From Sphingomonas changnyeongensis (GTDB lineage Bacteria > Pseudomonadota > Alphaproteobacteria > Sphingomonadales > Sphingomonadaceae), in the NCBI RefSeq assembly GCF_009913435.1, contig NZ_CP047895.1:1682501-1746500 (forward strand): a DNA stretch of 64,000 nucleotides, given 5' to 3'. Every line of letters starts with the position of its first letter. Position 1 is the stretch's first letter. Below, one piece after another: positions 19,736 through 29,758 of the stretch. The translations under genes were made by a program, and so were the position numbers. The notes beneath the pieces are model-generated. The model was not told the DNA's origin and ran no database searches. It was given only the letters and a program-made list of their open reading frames with translations.

Positions 19736-20940
19736 ATGAAGCGACTGACCGGCCAGGATCCTGCGATCACCTCGAAATGGCGCCCCGCGACCCAGGCGGT
19801 GCGCGGCGGCACTGCGCGGTCCGAATGGGGGGAGACGTCCGAAGCGATCTTCCTCACCTCCGGCTACGCCTATGACTGCGCGGGCGATGCCGCCGCGCGT
19901 TTTGCCGGCGAACAGAAGGGGATGACCTACAGCCGGCTGCAGAACCCGACGGTCGAGATGCTCGAACAGCGCATCGCGATGCTCGACGGGGCTGAGGCCG
20001 CGCGCGCGATGGCGAGCGGCATGGCGGCGATGACGTCGGCCTTGCTCTGCCAGCTTTCGGCCGGCGACCATCTGGTCGCGGCGCGGACCATGTTCGGATC
20101 GTGCCGCTGGCTGACCGATTCGCTGCTGCCGCGCTTCGGGATCGAGGTGACGATCGTCGATGCGGTCGATACCGCCGCCTGGGAAGCCGCGATCCGGCCC
20201 AACACCCGGCTGTTCTTCTTTGAAACCCCCGCTAATCCGACGCTGGAGATCGCCGATCTGGCCGCCATCTGCGGCATTGCGCGCGCGCACGGCATCCGCA
20301 CGCTCGTCGACAATGCCTTTGCGACCTCCGCGTTGCAGCGGCCGCTCGATTTCGGGGCCGATATCGTCGCCTATTCGGCGACCAAGCTTATGGACGGGCA
20401 GGGCCGGGTGCTCGCCGGGCGGTGTGCGGCAGCCGGGCGTTCATCGACGATGTGCTGCTACCGTTCGTGCGCAACACCGGCCCGACGCTGTCGGCGTTCA
20501 ACGCCTGGGTGGTGCTCAAGGGTCTGGAAACGCTCGACCTGCGCGTCCGCCGGCAGAGCGACAATGCGCTGGCCGTCGCCCGGTTTCTCGAAGACCGGGG
20601 ACTGCGCGTCCTCTATCCGGGGCTGGACAGCCATCCGCAGCGCGCGCTGGCGGCACGGCAGATGGCGGCCGGCGGCACGATCATGGCGCTGTTCGTCGCC
20701 GACCGTGCCCAGGCGCACGGCCTGCTCGACGCGCTCGAACTGATCGACATTTCCAACAATATCGGCGATTCCCGGTCGCTGATGACGCATCCGGCCACCA
20801 CCACCCACAGCAGCCTGTCGGCCGAGGTGCGCGCCGATATGGGCATCACCGACGGGATGCTGCGCCTGAATGTCGGGCTGGAGGATGTCGCCGACCTGAT
20901 CGAGGATCTCGACCGGGCGCTCGGCGCAGTCGGGCTGTGA
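19736..20940 (+). CDS. metZ: O-succinylhomoserine sulfhydrylase (frameshifted in this sequence)
   Basis: MetZ is a PLP enzyme of the Cys/Met metabolism family that makes homocysteine from O-succinylhomoserine and sulfide. The PLP lysine is K217 in AYSATKLMDGQG; family motifs TYSRLQNPTVEMLE and FFETPANPTLEIAD are intact. After GRVLAG the frame breaks at GGG 20417-20419. Adding one G gives AVCGSRAFIDDVLLPFVRN and continues to the stop at 20940, for a restored length near 401 aa. The gene starts an operon with apaG and a LysR gene, joined by 4-bp overlaps. Confidence 0.92.
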
Positions 20941-21335
20941 AGGCGCTTTTCCCCCATGCCCAGACCACGCGGGGCGTGACCGTCAGGGTCTCCGTCTCGT
21001 TCATGCCCGATCAGTCGGATCCCGAACGGGGGCGCTGGTTCTGGGCCTATCACATCCGGCTGGAAAATGAGGGGCGGATGGCGGTGCAGCTGATCAGCCG
21101 CCACTGGATCATCACCGACGGGCACGGCGCGCGCCACGAGGTGCAGGGCGAGGGGGTTGTGGGCGAACAGCCGCTGCTGTCGCCGGGGGCATCGTTCGAC
21201 TATGTTTCGGGCTGCCCGCTGTCGACCCCGACCGGGCAGATGCGCGGCAGCTACCGCATGATCGCCGAGGATGGCTCGACCTTCGACGTCGCGATCCCGC
21301 GCTTTCCGCTCGTCGCGCCAGCGGTGCAGGCATGA
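20937..21335 (+). CDS. apaG: ApaG domain protein
   Basis: This 132-aa protein has the ApaG/DUF525 immunoglobulin-like fold signature (WAYHIRLENEGRMAVQLISR, HWIITDGHG, and GSYRMIAEDG). The bacterial protein is linked to Co2+/Mg2+ sensitivity, but its molecular role is unsettled. The GTG start overlaps the metZ stop as GTGA and the stop overlaps the next start as ATGA, so it is translationally coupled on both sides. The apaG-metZ neighbourhood is recurrent in alphaproteobacteria as I recall it. Confidence 0.92.
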   Translation: MKALFPHAQTTRGVTVRVSVSFMPDQSDPERGRWFWAYHIRLENEGRMAVQLISRHWIITDGHGARHEVQGEGVVGEQPLLSPGASFDYVSGCPLSTPTGQMRGSYRMIAEDGSTFDVAIPRFPLVAPAVQA

Positions 21336-22120
21336 AGCGCACGCATCTGCCGCTCAACGGCCTGCGCGTGCTCGACGCGGCGGCGCGCCACCTGTCCTTC
21401 ACCCGCGCGGCCGACGAGCTGGCGGTCACCCCGGCCGCGGTCGGCCAGCAGGTGCGCGCGCTTGAGGAGACTTTGGGCGTCGTGCTGTTCCGCCGCACCG
21501 CCAAGGGGCTGGAACTGACGCCCGAGGCAGAAGCCGGGCTGGCGGCGCTGCGCCAGGGCTTTTTGTGCTTTGAAGATGCGGTGCGGGCGATCCAGGCCGG
21601 TCAGTCGTCGAAAGTGCTGACCATCGCCGCGCCGCGCGACCTGACCGCGCGCTGGCTGGCACCGCGCCTCGCCCGGCTGGCGGCCGACGACGGCGAACTG
21701 CGCTTTCACATCGTCGCGGGGGACGAGGCGGTCGATTTCACCGAGGCCAATCTCGATCTCGCCATCCGGCTGATGGTCGACCGGGGCGAGCATGAAGGGG
21801 TGCTGATCGGCACCGCCCGGTTCGTGCGCATCGCCGCGCCGGGCGCGGCCGCCGATGCGCCGTGGATCGCCTGGCCGGGCCATGCCCCCGATGGGGCGTT
21901 GCTGCGCGTCGCCGATGCCGGGCTTGCCATCGACGCGGCGGCAGAGGGGCTGGGCCGCGCGCTTGTGCCTGAAATGCTGGCCGAAGCGGATCTGGCCGCC
22001 GGGCGCATCGTGGCGCTGGCCGACCCGGTCGATCACGGCATGGGCTATTGGGCGCATGCCCCGATGCCGCAATGGCGGCAGAAAAAGGTCCGCGCGCTGG
22101 TCGAGGCGCTGACCGGCTGA
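21332..22120 (+). CDS. LysR family transcriptional regulator (GcvA-like)
   Basis: This 262-aa regulator has an N-terminal winged helix (LNGLRVLDAAARHLSFTRAA, ELAVTPAAVGQQVRALEE) and a LysR effector domain. The opening LPLNGLRVLDAAARH resembles the GcvA/amino-acid group. It is about 35 residues shorter than typical LysR proteins, mainly in the effector domain. Its coupling to metZ-apaG suggests a role in sulfur amino-acid control, but most LysR regulators act on divergent genes and no divergent partner exists here. Confidence 0.88.
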   Translation: MKRTHLPLNGLRVLDAAARHLSFTRAADELAVTPAAVGQQVRALEETLGVVLFRRTAKGLELTPEAEAGLAALRQGFLCFEDAVRAIQAGQSSKVLTIAAPRDLTARWLAPRLARLAADDGELRFHIVAGDEAVDFTEANLDLAIRLMVDRGEHEGVLIGTARFVRIAAPGAAADAPWIAWPGHAPDGALLRVADAGLAIDAAAEGLGRALVPEMLAEADLAAGRIVALADPVDHGMGYWAHAPMPQWRQKKVRALVEALTG

Positions 22121-22244
22121 GCTGCGGTGCCTGGCGGCACTGCATGCCCGCGCCGACCGCCCTTTCCTGTGCAACCAGGCCGTTCCGTCCGGTGCCCCAT
22201 GTGCCACTGCGGGACGTGCATAAGTGAACATTTGCCTTGGACAG

Positions 22245-22265
22245 AATGGTTAATTTTGCGTAAAC
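22245..22265. promoter_or_regulatory. CtrA-like site upstream of a PEP-CTERM gene
   Basis: AATGGTTAA (22245-22253) is TTAACCATT on the other strand, and TTAATTTTGCGTAAAC (22250-22265) is TTAA-N7-TAAAC, close to the CtrA full site TTAA-N7-TTAAC. It lies about 125-140 bp before the start at 22389. Function is inferred from similarity to the sites at 3703 and 49429. Confidence 0.4.
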
Positions 22266-22388
22266 GGGTAACTGAAGCCGAAGCGGTTGCGTGAGGTGCC
22301 GGGTGATTCGTGCCCGGGGCGCACATGACTGACAGATCGGCGTTTTTTGGGTGGGTTGCTGATCCTTACGAACCAAGGGGTGTTGTTT

Positions 22389-23033
22389 ATGAAGAAGTTT
22401 GTTCTCGGTCTCGCGATGGCGGGTGCCGCCATTGCCGCCGCGCCGGCCCAGTCGGCTGTTGTCCTTTCGAGCACGCCGGGTGCGGCTGTCTATCCGGGCA
22501 GCGGGTTCGACAACCCGCTGGTGTTCGACTTCGAAACCTCCACGCCGCGCTGGAACCGGTCGATCTTCACGACGACCGTCGAAACCCGCGCCCGTCCGCT
22601 CGGCAGCACCGGCGGCTTCATCTCGGTCGGCCCGGCCGATGGCACGCCCGGCGTGTTCGATCTGACCGGTCTCGGCCCGATCAACGCGGTTAGCCTGCTC
22701 TGGGGCTCGATCGACGTCTACAACACGCTCGAAGTGCTCGGCGCCGGTGGCGTCGTTCTCGCCACCATCGAAGGCAGCAATGTCTGGGATCCGGCCAATG
22801 GCAACCAGACCGAAGCCAACACCAACCGCATCGTGCGCCTGGACTTCACCAACGGCTTCCAGTCGCAGGTGACCGCGCTGCGCTTCAGCGCCTATGGCAA
22901 CGCCTTTGAAGTCGACAACATCGCCATCGCGGCGGTGCCTGAGCCGGCGACCTGGGCGATGATGATCGGTGGCTTCGGCATGATCGGTGCCGCTGCCCGC
23001 CGCGTCCGCAAGGTTCGCGCGGTCTACGCCTGA
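22389..23033 (+). CDS. PEP-CTERM sorting domain protein
   Basis: This 214-aa exported protein has a signal peptide (MKKFVLGLAMAGAAIAAAPA), a beta-rich body (LVFDFETSTPRWNRSIFTTT, SLLWGSIDVYNTLEVLG, ALRFSAYGNAFEVDNIAI) and a C-terminal sorting signal AVPEPATWAMMIGGFGMIG followed by basic residues (RRVRK). The body resembles other Npun/PEP-CTERM lectin-like proteins, but I cannot name its fold. The start follows CAAGGGGT with the same 7-nt spacing as the PEP-CTERM gene at 3793, and it ends at a strong terminator. Confidence 0.85.
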   Translation: MKKFVLGLAMAGAAIAAAPAQSAVVLSSTPGAAVYPGSGFDNPLVFDFETSTPRWNRSIFTTTVETRARPLGSTGGFISVGPADGTPGVFDLTGLGPINAVSLLWGSIDVYNTLEVLGAGGVVLATIEGSNVWDPANGNQTEANTNRIVRLDFTNGFQSQVTALRFSAYGNAFEVDNIAIAAVPEPATWAMMIGGFGMIGAAARRVRKVRAVYA

Positions 23034-23072
23034 TCCCGGCCGGCCCGGAAACGGGCTGGACGCCAATGACGG

Positions 23073-23107
23073 AAAGGGGCGGTCTCCGGGCCGTCCCTTT
23101 TCTTTTT
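23073..23107 (+). terminator. Rho-independent terminator after the PEP-CTERM gene
   Basis: AAAGGGGCGG (23073-23082) pairs with CCGTCCCTTT (23091-23100), with one G-T pair and an 8-nt loop, followed by TCTTTTTTCT. Confidence 0.88.
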
Positions 23108-23279
23108 TCTGGCTTTTTTCGTGAAATGGCGGTGCTGGCGCGGGGTCGTCGCGGCAAGAAGGCCGGTCGGTCGGGGCTGCGTTGCCGGGTGTGACGCCTT
23201 TGCCGGCACCGGACACGGGCGGGCCGGTTCGTTACCTGTGCGGCTCCGTGAACCGCCTCATCGCGGCCGTCCGTTGCGC

Positions 23280-23924
23280 TCAGGCCCAGCCCCAGGGGCG
23301 CTCCCGGAACCATTTGGTGATGATGTATTTGGTGCCCGCCCGCACCTTCATGCCGTGATGGATGGTCGAGGGATTGGGGCTGCCATCGGGGCGGCGGTTG
23401 TTCCAGGCGAGCAGCTTGCCGGTTTCGGGCTGCACGGTCTTGTCGATCGCCTTGAAACGCGTCGCCCCCCCGGCTTCGGGTTCGTTCAGATAGATCATCA
23501 CCGTCCAGGTCCGCTGTCCGGCGACCTGGGTATGCGTCTGATAATCGGCGCCCTGCGGCTCGAAATAGTCGGTATGGGCCTTGAACTCCTGCCCCACCGC
23601 ATAACGCTGCCCCTGCATCGGCTCGCCATATTTGAGATCGAGCCGTGAGAAGGCGAAGATCCGCTGGTCGATGTCGACGATCAAGGGATCATTGACGTCG
23701 AAATAGCAGGTCTCGCTGGTCCTGAACGCGGCGTCGCCATTGTAATCGGTGACGGTCGAAGGCTGGCGGCCGCGGTCGATCCGTTCGATCACCTGCGCGC
23801 ATTCCTCCGGGGTCAGGAACCCGCGCCGGATGAACAGGCTGACCTTGGGCGTCGGCACGCGCTGGATGCCGGGCGCAGCCATCATGCTGTCGATGACCAT
23901 CTGGTCATAGGGATTGTCGGTCAC
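23280..23924 (-). CDS. 2OG-Fe(II) oxygenase (prolyl 4-hydroxylase-like)
   Basis: This 214-aa protein has the P4Hc-type dioxygenase fold. The iron ligands are seen as HTDYF (HxD) and a distal histidine in STIHHGMKVRAG. The basic residue for 2-oxoglutarate follows in GTKYIITKWFRE. Such enzymes hydroxylate proteins or small molecules; the substrate is unknown. The GTG at 23924 is chosen because GGAGG lies just upstream on the minus strand, although an in-frame ATG occurs at 23945. It is a single gene, divergent from the gsp operon. Confidence 0.87.
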   Translation of the reverse strand: MTDNPYDQMVIDSMMAAPGIQRVPTPKVSLFIRRGFLTPEECAQVIERIDRGRQPSTVTDYNGDAAFRTSETCYFDVNDPLIVDIDQRIFAFSRLDLKYGEPMQGQRYAVGQEFKAHTDYFEPQGADYQTHTQVAGQRTWTVMIYLNEPEAGGATRFKAIDKTVQPETGKLLAWNNRRPDGSPNPSTIHHGMKVRAGTKYIITKWFRERPWGWA

Positions 23925-24132
23925 GTCATCCTCCTGCCCGGCCATCCTTCCGGCATGGCGGACCGTCGCGCGGGCGGGCGGCAAGCGTCAAGGCCCGCTG
24001 GGTCGGTCGCAGGTGGAGGCGCGCAGGTCGGGGCCGGTTGCTGGTCTGCTCCGGCTGCCATATGACTGTCACAAATCATTCCGCGAACTGTCACCAAGGG
24101 GGCCTAGCGCGGCCGCACGCTGGGGAGAATGG

Positions 24133-24720
24133 ATGCGCCTGTCGACTGATCCGCGCCGCTGGCGAACCCTGTGGCGCCCCGCCCGGTTCGATCCGCTGCT
24201 GCTCGCCGAGATTCTGGTCGTCGCGCTGATCGCGGTGCAGGCGGCCCGGCTTGCCTGGGCGGTCATCACCCCGACCGGCCCGGTCGGGGCATGGGCCGCC
24301 ATGCCCGGCCCCGATGCGGCGGCCGGGCGCGCGGCGCTTGCCGCCGGCACCGATCCGTTCTTCCGCACCGCGACCGGCGATACCGCTGCAGTCACCGCGC
24401 TGCCGCTCAGCCTGTTCGGCACAAGGGTGGACGAGGCGACGGGCCGTGGATCCGCGATCCTGGCGGGCGCCGACAATGTGCAGCGCAGCGTTGCGGTCGG
24501 CGAGGAGATCGAGCCAGGCGTGACGCTCAAATCGGTGGCGTTCGATCATGTCGTGATCAGCCGCGCCGGGCGCGACGAATCGCTGTTCATCGTCCAGTCG
24601 GGCAGCGCACCGCCGGCTCCGGTCGTCGGTGACGCCCCGGCGGCGGTTCCGGCACCTGTTGCCCAGCCTGTTGCCCCGCCCGTTACCCAGCCTGCCTCCG
24701 GGCCGGGGGAGGCACGCTGA
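24133..24720 (+). CDS. gspC: Type II secretion system protein GspC
   Basis: GspC is the inner-membrane protein that couples the T2SS inner-membrane platform to the secretin. The 195-aa protein has one membrane segment (LLLAEILVVALIAVQAARLA, about 23-42) and a homology-region domain (LSLFGTRVDEATGRGSAILA, then VGEEIEPGVTLKSV). It ends in a proline/alanine-rich tail instead of a PDZ domain. It opens a gspC-N operon in which almost every gene overlaps the next. Its stop and the gspD start share one base (TGATG). Confidence 0.88.
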   Translation: MRLSTDPRRWRTLWRPARFDPLLLAEILVVALIAVQAARLAWAVITPTGPVGAWAAMPGPDAAAGRAALAAGTDPFFRTATGDTAAVTALPLSLFGTRVDEATGRGSAILAGADNVQRSVAVGEEIEPGVTLKSVAFDHVVISRAGRDESLFIVQSGSAPPAPVVGDAPAAVPAPVAQPVAPPVTQPASGPGEAR

Positions 24721-26921
24721 TGCGCCGTCCATCCGCCGCATTCACCCTTGGCACCGCCGCTGCGCTGCTGCTCGCGGCCCCGGCGGCGGCGCAATATGCG
24801 CTCAACGTCCGCGACGCCGATATCCGCGCCTTCATCCAGGATGCGGCCAAGGTCACCGGGCGCAGCTTCATCATCGACCAGCGGGTGCAGGGCAAGGTGT
24901 CGGTCGTCACCGACCGCAGCCTGTCGCGCAGCGAATATCTGGAAGTGTTCCTGTCGACGCTCAGGGCCAATGGCCTGGTCGCGGTGCCGGCCGGCAGCGG
25001 CGCGTTCCGCGTCCAGCCGCTCGACGGCGCGGCCAGCCAGCCCAGCCGCGTCGGCCGGGCGGGCACGGCCAATGCGCTGGTGACGGAAATCGTCCGCCTG
25101 CGCTCGATCGATGCGCCCTCGGCGGCGGAAACGGTGCGGCCGCTGGTCAGCCGCGAAGGCTCGGTGACCGCCAATCGCGCCGGCAACTCGCTGGTGATCG
25201 TCGATTTCGGTGACAATGTCCGCCGGGTGCGCGAGGTGCTGGCGCGGATCGACCGTGACAGCGCGGCAACCCGGGTGATCACGCTCAAGAATGCCGGCGC
25301 GCGCGAGATTGCCGGCTCGCTGTCCCAGCTGATCGGGCCGGGCGGGGCAGGTGCGCCGGGGCAAAGCGGCGGACAGGCGGCGGCCAGCGTGGTCGCGGTC
25401 GACAGTTCGAACGCCGTCGTGCTGCGCGGCGATCCGGCGACGGTCGCGCGGCTGGCGCAGGTCGCGGCCGAGCTTGACCAGCGCGCGGCCAACGGCACCG
25501 AGGTGCGCGTCCACTGGCTCGAACATGCCGATGCCCAGCTGCTGCTGCCGGTGCTGCAGCAGCTGACCGGGCAGAGCGTGACCCAGCCCGGCCAGACCGC
25601 CGGGCTCAGCCAGTCGCGCGGCCTGGGCGGGGCGGGGAGTGCGGGCGGCGGGCTGGGCGCGGCGCAGGGGTCGCCCCAGCCGGCGGCGCTGCCGGCCCAG
25701 CCGGTGCCGCCGGGCGAAAGCATCATCGGCCGGCAAAGCGCGATCGTCACCCGTTTTGAAGGTGCGAACGCGATCATCATCGCCGCCGCGCCCGACACGC
25801 AGCGCATTCTGGGCGAGGTGGTGCGCCAGCTCGACACCCGCCGCGATCAGGTGCTGGTCGAGGCGATCATCGTCGAGATTTCGGACCAGCTGGCCAAGCG
25901 GCTGGGCGTGCAGTTCCTGCTGGGCGGCGAGCCGGGCAGCGACGTGCCGCTGCTCGCGACCAATTACTCCAACGCCCAGCCCAACATCCTGACCATCGCC
26001 GGAGCGGTCGCCGCGCGCGAGCTTGATCGCACGACCACCACCGTCAACGGCCAGGTGGTGACGACGACCACCAACAGCCCGGTGTCCGACCAGCTGGCGC
26101 AGGCGGCGGCCAATGCCGTGCTGGGCGCGACCGGCGGGCTGGGCGGCTTTGCCACCAATGTCGGGCGCAACGGCATTTTCGGCGTGATCCTGAACGCCGT
26201 CCGCTCCGACACCGCGTCCAACCTGCTGTCGACGCCGTCGATCATGACGCTCGACAATCAGGAAGCGCGGATCCTGGTCGGCCAGGAAATCCCGATCACC
26301 ACCGGTCAGGCGCTGTCGAACAATTTCGACAATGCCTTCCGCACGATCCAGCGCCAGAATGTCGGCATCCAGCTGCAGGTCCGGCCGCAGATCAACGAGG
26401 GTGGGGCGATCAAGCTGATCCTGCGGCAGGAGGTCAGCTCGATCGCCGGGCCGGTGTCGAACAGCAACCAGGAACTGATCCTGAACAAGCGCGAGATCGA
26501 GACGACGGTGACCGTCGATGACGGCCAGATCATCGCGCTTGGCGGCCTGCTTGACGACAATGAACGGCGGACGATCGAGAAGATCCCGCTGCTCGGCGAC
26601 ATTCCGGGGCTGGGCGAGCTGTTCCGGTCGCGCTCGCGCTCGCGCGCCAAGACCAATCTGATGGTGTTCATCCGCCCGACCATCCTGCGCACGCCCGAGG
26701 ATGCGCGTGCGGTGGCCATGCGCCGCTATGGCTATGTCCGCGCCCAGCAGCTCGACCAGCAGCCGGACGCGGAGCCGACGATCGACGAACTGGTGCGCGA
26801 CTATATGGGCGCCGCCGCGCTGCTGCCGGCGCGGCCGGGCACGGCTCAGCCCCAACCCGCCCAGCCTGAACCGGCCCGGCCCGAATCCGCGCCTCCCGCC
26901 GCGCCGGGGAGCGACCGGTGA
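24720..26921 (+). CDS. gspD: Type II secretion system secretin GspD
   Basis: GspD forms the outer-membrane secretin channel. The 733-aa protein has a signal peptide ending near AAPAAAQ and an N0 domain (YALNVRDADIRAFIQDAAK). N1-N3 KH-like repeats follow, with a Gly/Ala/Gln-rich insertion in N3 (about 285-335). The secretin domain carries LLSTPSIMTLDNQEARILVG and the signature IPLLGDIPGLGELFRS. A long disordered Pro/Ala tail ends the protein. It is translationally coupled to gspC and gspE. Confidence 0.96.
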   Translation: MRRPSAAFTLGTAAALLLAAPAAAQYALNVRDADIRAFIQDAAKVTGRSFIIDQRVQGKVSVVTDRSLSRSEYLEVFLSTLRANGLVAVPAGSGAFRVQPLDGAASQPSRVGRAGTANALVTEIVRLRSIDAPSAAETVRPLVSREGSVTANRAGNSLVIVDFGDNVRRVREVLARIDRDSAATRVITLKNAGAREIAGSLSQLIGPGGAGAPGQSGGQAAASVVAVDSSNAVVLRGDPATVARLAQVAAELDQRAANGTEVRVHWLEHADAQLLLPVLQQLTGQSVTQPGQTAGLSQSRGLGGAGSAGGGLGAAQGSPQPAALPAQPVPPGESIIGRQSAIVTRFEGANAIIIAAAPDTQRILGEVVRQLDTRRDQVLVEAIIVEISDQLAKRLGVQFLLGGEPGSDVPLLATNYSNAQPNILTIAGAVAARELDRTTTTVNGQVVTTTTNSPVSDQLAQAAANAVLGATGGLGGFATNVGRNGIFGVILNAVRSDTASNLLSTPSIMTLDNQEARILVGQEIPITTGQALSNNFDNAFRTIQRQNVGIQLQVRPQINEGGAIKLILRQEVSSIAGPVSNSNQELILNKREIETTVTVDDGQIIALGGLLDDNERRTIEKIPLLGDIPGLGELFRSRSRSRAKTNLMVFIRPTILRTPEDARAVAMRRYGYVRAQQLDQQPDAEPTIDELVRDYMGAAALLPARPGTAQPQPAQPEPARPESAPPAAPGSDR

Positions 26922-28456
26922 CGATGGGCCGCCCCGGCGATCTGGCGGCGGCCGGTCCCGCCATGCCGGCACCGGCGGCGCTGCCCATCGCCATCCCCTA
27001 TGGCTTTGCCCGGCGTCACGGCGTCATCCTGATGGCGGGGTCGGGGGACAGGCTGTCGGTCGCGCTGCGCGAGGGGGCGGACCCGGCCATTCTGCTCGAG
27101 GTCAGGCGGCATCTGGCACAGGGGTTCGACGTCGCCTTTGTCGCCCCGGATGCGTTCGACCGGCTGCTGTCGGATCATTATGCGCTGGGCGGCGAGGCGG
27201 CGGCGATGGCGGCAGGCTCGCTCGGGCTGGGCGACGATCTGGCGCTGATCGCGGGCGATCTGCCGACCGCCGACGATCTGCTCGACACCGCCGACGATGC
27301 GCCCGCCATCCGGCTGATCAACGGCGTGATCGCCGATGCCGTGCGCCAGGGCGTGTCGGACATCCATGTCGAGCCTTATGAGACCGGGCTGGTCGTGCGG
27401 ATGCGCATCGATGGCGTGCTGCGCGAAACATTGCGCATGCCCGCCCATGTCGCCCCGGTGCTCGTCAGCCGCATCAAGGTGATGGCGCGGCTCGACATTG
27501 CCGAGCGGCGCGTGCCGCAGGACGGGCGCATTTCGCTGACTTTGGGCGGCAAGCTGCTCGACGTGCGCGTGTCGACCCTGCCCAGCCGGGCGGGCGAGCG
27601 GGTGGTGCTGCGCATCCTCGACAAGGCCAATGCGGGCATGGACCTTGCCCTGCTCGGCCTCGCGCCGGGGGCGGAGGCGGTGCTGCGCGATGCACTGGCC
27701 GAGCCCAATGGCATCATCCTTGTCACCGGCCCGACCGGATCGGGCAAGACGACGACGCTCTATGCGAGCCTCAGGCTATTGAATGACGGCACGCGCAACA
27801 TCCTGACCGTCGAGGATCCGGTCGAATATGCGGTCGAGGGCGTCGGCCAGACCCAGGTCAATGCCAAGGTCGGGCTGACCTTTGCCGCCGGGCTGCGCGC
27901 GATCCTGCGCCAGGATCCCGATGTGGTGATGGTCGGCGAAATCCGCGACCGCGAAACCGCCGACATCGCCGTGCAGGCGTCGCTGACCGGCCATCTGGTG
28001 CTGTCGACCGTCCACACCAACGATGCCGTCGGCGCGATCACGCGGATGCGCGACATGAAGGTGGAGCCATTCCTGCTCGCCTCCACGCTGCGCGCGGTCA
28101 TCGCGCAGCGGCTGGTCAGGCGGCTGTGCCCCGATTGCCGCCGCCCGGTCGCGGCGAGCGGGTCGGTGGCGGCGCTGCTCGGCTTTGATCCCGGCGAGAT
28201 CGTTTATGAGCCGGTCGGCTGCGACGCCTGCGGGCAGAGCGGCTTTCGCGGCCGCATCGGCGTGTTCGAGGCGGTGCGCGTCGACGAGACGATCCGGCGG
28301 CTGATCAACGATGGCGGCGACGAAGCGATCATCGCCCGCCATGCGTTCCTGAACGCCCCCAATCTGGGGGCTGCCGCGCGGGCGCTGGTGCGTACGGGCG
28401 AAACCACGGCGGAAGAGGCGGTGCGCATCTCGCGCCGCGAGCCGGTCGATGCCTGA
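26918..28456 (+). CDS. gspE: Type II secretion system ATPase GspE
   Basis: GspE powers pseudopilus assembly. The 512-aa protein has a short N-terminal domain, then the ATPase core with Walker A GPTGSGKTTT (about 271-280), an Asp box (ILTVEDPVEY), Walker B (DPDVVMVGEIRDRETAD) and a His box (LSTVHTNDAVGAI). It also has the tetracysteine zinc site (CPDC and CDAC). GTG 26918 overlaps the gspD stop as GTGA. It overlaps gspF by 8 bp. Confidence 0.96.
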   Translation: MTMGRPGDLAAAGPAMPAPAALPIAIPYGFARRHGVILMAGSGDRLSVALREGADPAILLEVRRHLAQGFDVAFVAPDAFDRLLSDHYALGGEAAAMAAGSLGLGDDLALIAGDLPTADDLLDTADDAPAIRLINGVIADAVRQGVSDIHVEPYETGLVVRMRIDGVLRETLRMPAHVAPVLVSRIKVMARLDIAERRVPQDGRISLTLGGKLLDVRVSTLPSRAGERVVLRILDKANAGMDLALLGLAPGAEAVLRDALAEPNGIILVTGPTGSGKTTTLYASLRLLNDGTRNILTVEDPVEYAVEGVGQTQVNAKVGLTFAAGLRAILRQDPDVVMVGEIRDRETADIAVQASLTGHLVLSTVHTNDAVGAITRMRDMKVEPFLLASTLRAVIAQRLVRRLCPDCRRPVAASGSVAALLGFDPGEIVYEPVGCDACGQSGFRGRIGVFEAVRVDETIRRLINDGGDEAIIARHAFLNAPNLGAAARALVRTGETTAEEAVRISRREPVDA

Positions 28457-29668
28457 TTATGACTATCTGGCGATCGACGCCCGGGCGGGGAGCGGCGCGG
28501 ACGCATTGCCGCCGCCTCGGCCGATCTGGCGCGCCAGCAGCTTGATCAGCGCCGCCTGTTCGTCGTGCGGCTGGAACCGGGGACCGCCGATCCGCCCGTG
28601 GGCATGCGGGCCCGCCCGTTCGCGCGCCGCCGCCGGCTGTCGGCCAAGGACCTGACCCTGTTCACCCGCCAGCTGGCGACGCTGACCCAGGTCAGCCCGC
28701 TTGAGGAATCCCTGCGGACGATGGCCGTCCAGTCCGAACAGCCGCATGTCCGGCAGATTGTCGGCCAGGTGCATCAGGGGGTGGTGGAGGGGCGGCGGCT
28801 GTCCGATGCCATGGCCCGCGCGCCGTTGAGCTTTCCGCCGCTCTACCGCGCGATGGTGAGCGCCGGGGAGGGTTCGGGCGCGCTGCCGGTGATCCTTGAG
28901 CGGCTGTCGGCGCTGCTCGAACGTCAGGCGCAGATGCGCTCGAAAATCGTCACCGCCACCGCCTATCCGGCGGTGCTGGCGCTGGTCGCCCTGTTCGTGG
29001 TCGCGGCGCTGATGGTGTTCGTCGTTCCAAAGGTGGTCGAACAGTTCGACACGGTCGGGCAGCGGCTGCCTTTGCTCACCCGCATGGTCATCGGCCTGTC
29101 GGACTTTCTGGTCGGCTGGTGGTGGGCGCTGCTTGCCGGGCTGGTCGCTTCGGGGCTGATCGCGGCGCGGGCGCTGACCGAGCCGCGCACCCGGCTGGCC
29201 TTTGACCGCGCTTTGCTCGGCCTGCCGCTGATCGGGCGGCTGATCCGTGACCTGCATGCCGCGCGCATGGCGCGCACGCTCGCGACCATGGTCGCCTCGC
29301 GGCTGCCGCTGCTCGACGGGCTGGCGCTGACTGCGGGCACGATCCACAACCGCGCACTGCGCGCCGCGACCGACGAGATTGTCGAGGCGATCCGCGGCGG
29401 CGGCAGCCTGTCGGCGGCGCTGCGCCGCGCCGGGGTGTTTCCGCCGCTGCTCGTCTATCTGGCGGCGGGCGGTGAGGCATCGGGCCGGCTCGACCAGATG
29501 CTCGAACGCGCCGCCGATTATCTGGAGCGCGAGTTTGACGGCTTTACCGCGACCGCGCTGGCGCTGCTTGAACCGGCCATCATCGTGATGATGGGGGCGC
29601 TGGTCGCCGCGATTGTGCTGGCGATCCTGCTGCCGATTTTGCAGCTGGAGACGCTGGCCGGATTATAA
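28449..29668 (+). CDS. gspF: Type II secretion system inner-membrane protein GspF (frameshifted in this sequence)
   Basis: GspF is the polytopic platform protein that works with GspE. The ATG at 28449 begins MPDYDYLAIDARAG. The frame is then lost in the G run at 28487-28490. Restoring one G gives ERRGRIAAASADLARQQLDQ and joins the rest, which holds two GspF domains (LFTRQLATLTQVSPLEESL and ARTLATMVASRLPLLDGLAL) and three membrane segments including VLALVALFVVAALMVFVVPK. The restored length is about 406 aa, as expected for the family. Confidence 0.92.
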
Positions 29669-29758
29669 GGGGGCCGGATGATGAGGAAGATGATGACCCT
29701 TGCCCGATTCCGCCGCCCCGCGCGGCTTTTCTCTCGCGTGCCATTCGCGCGCCCGTTC

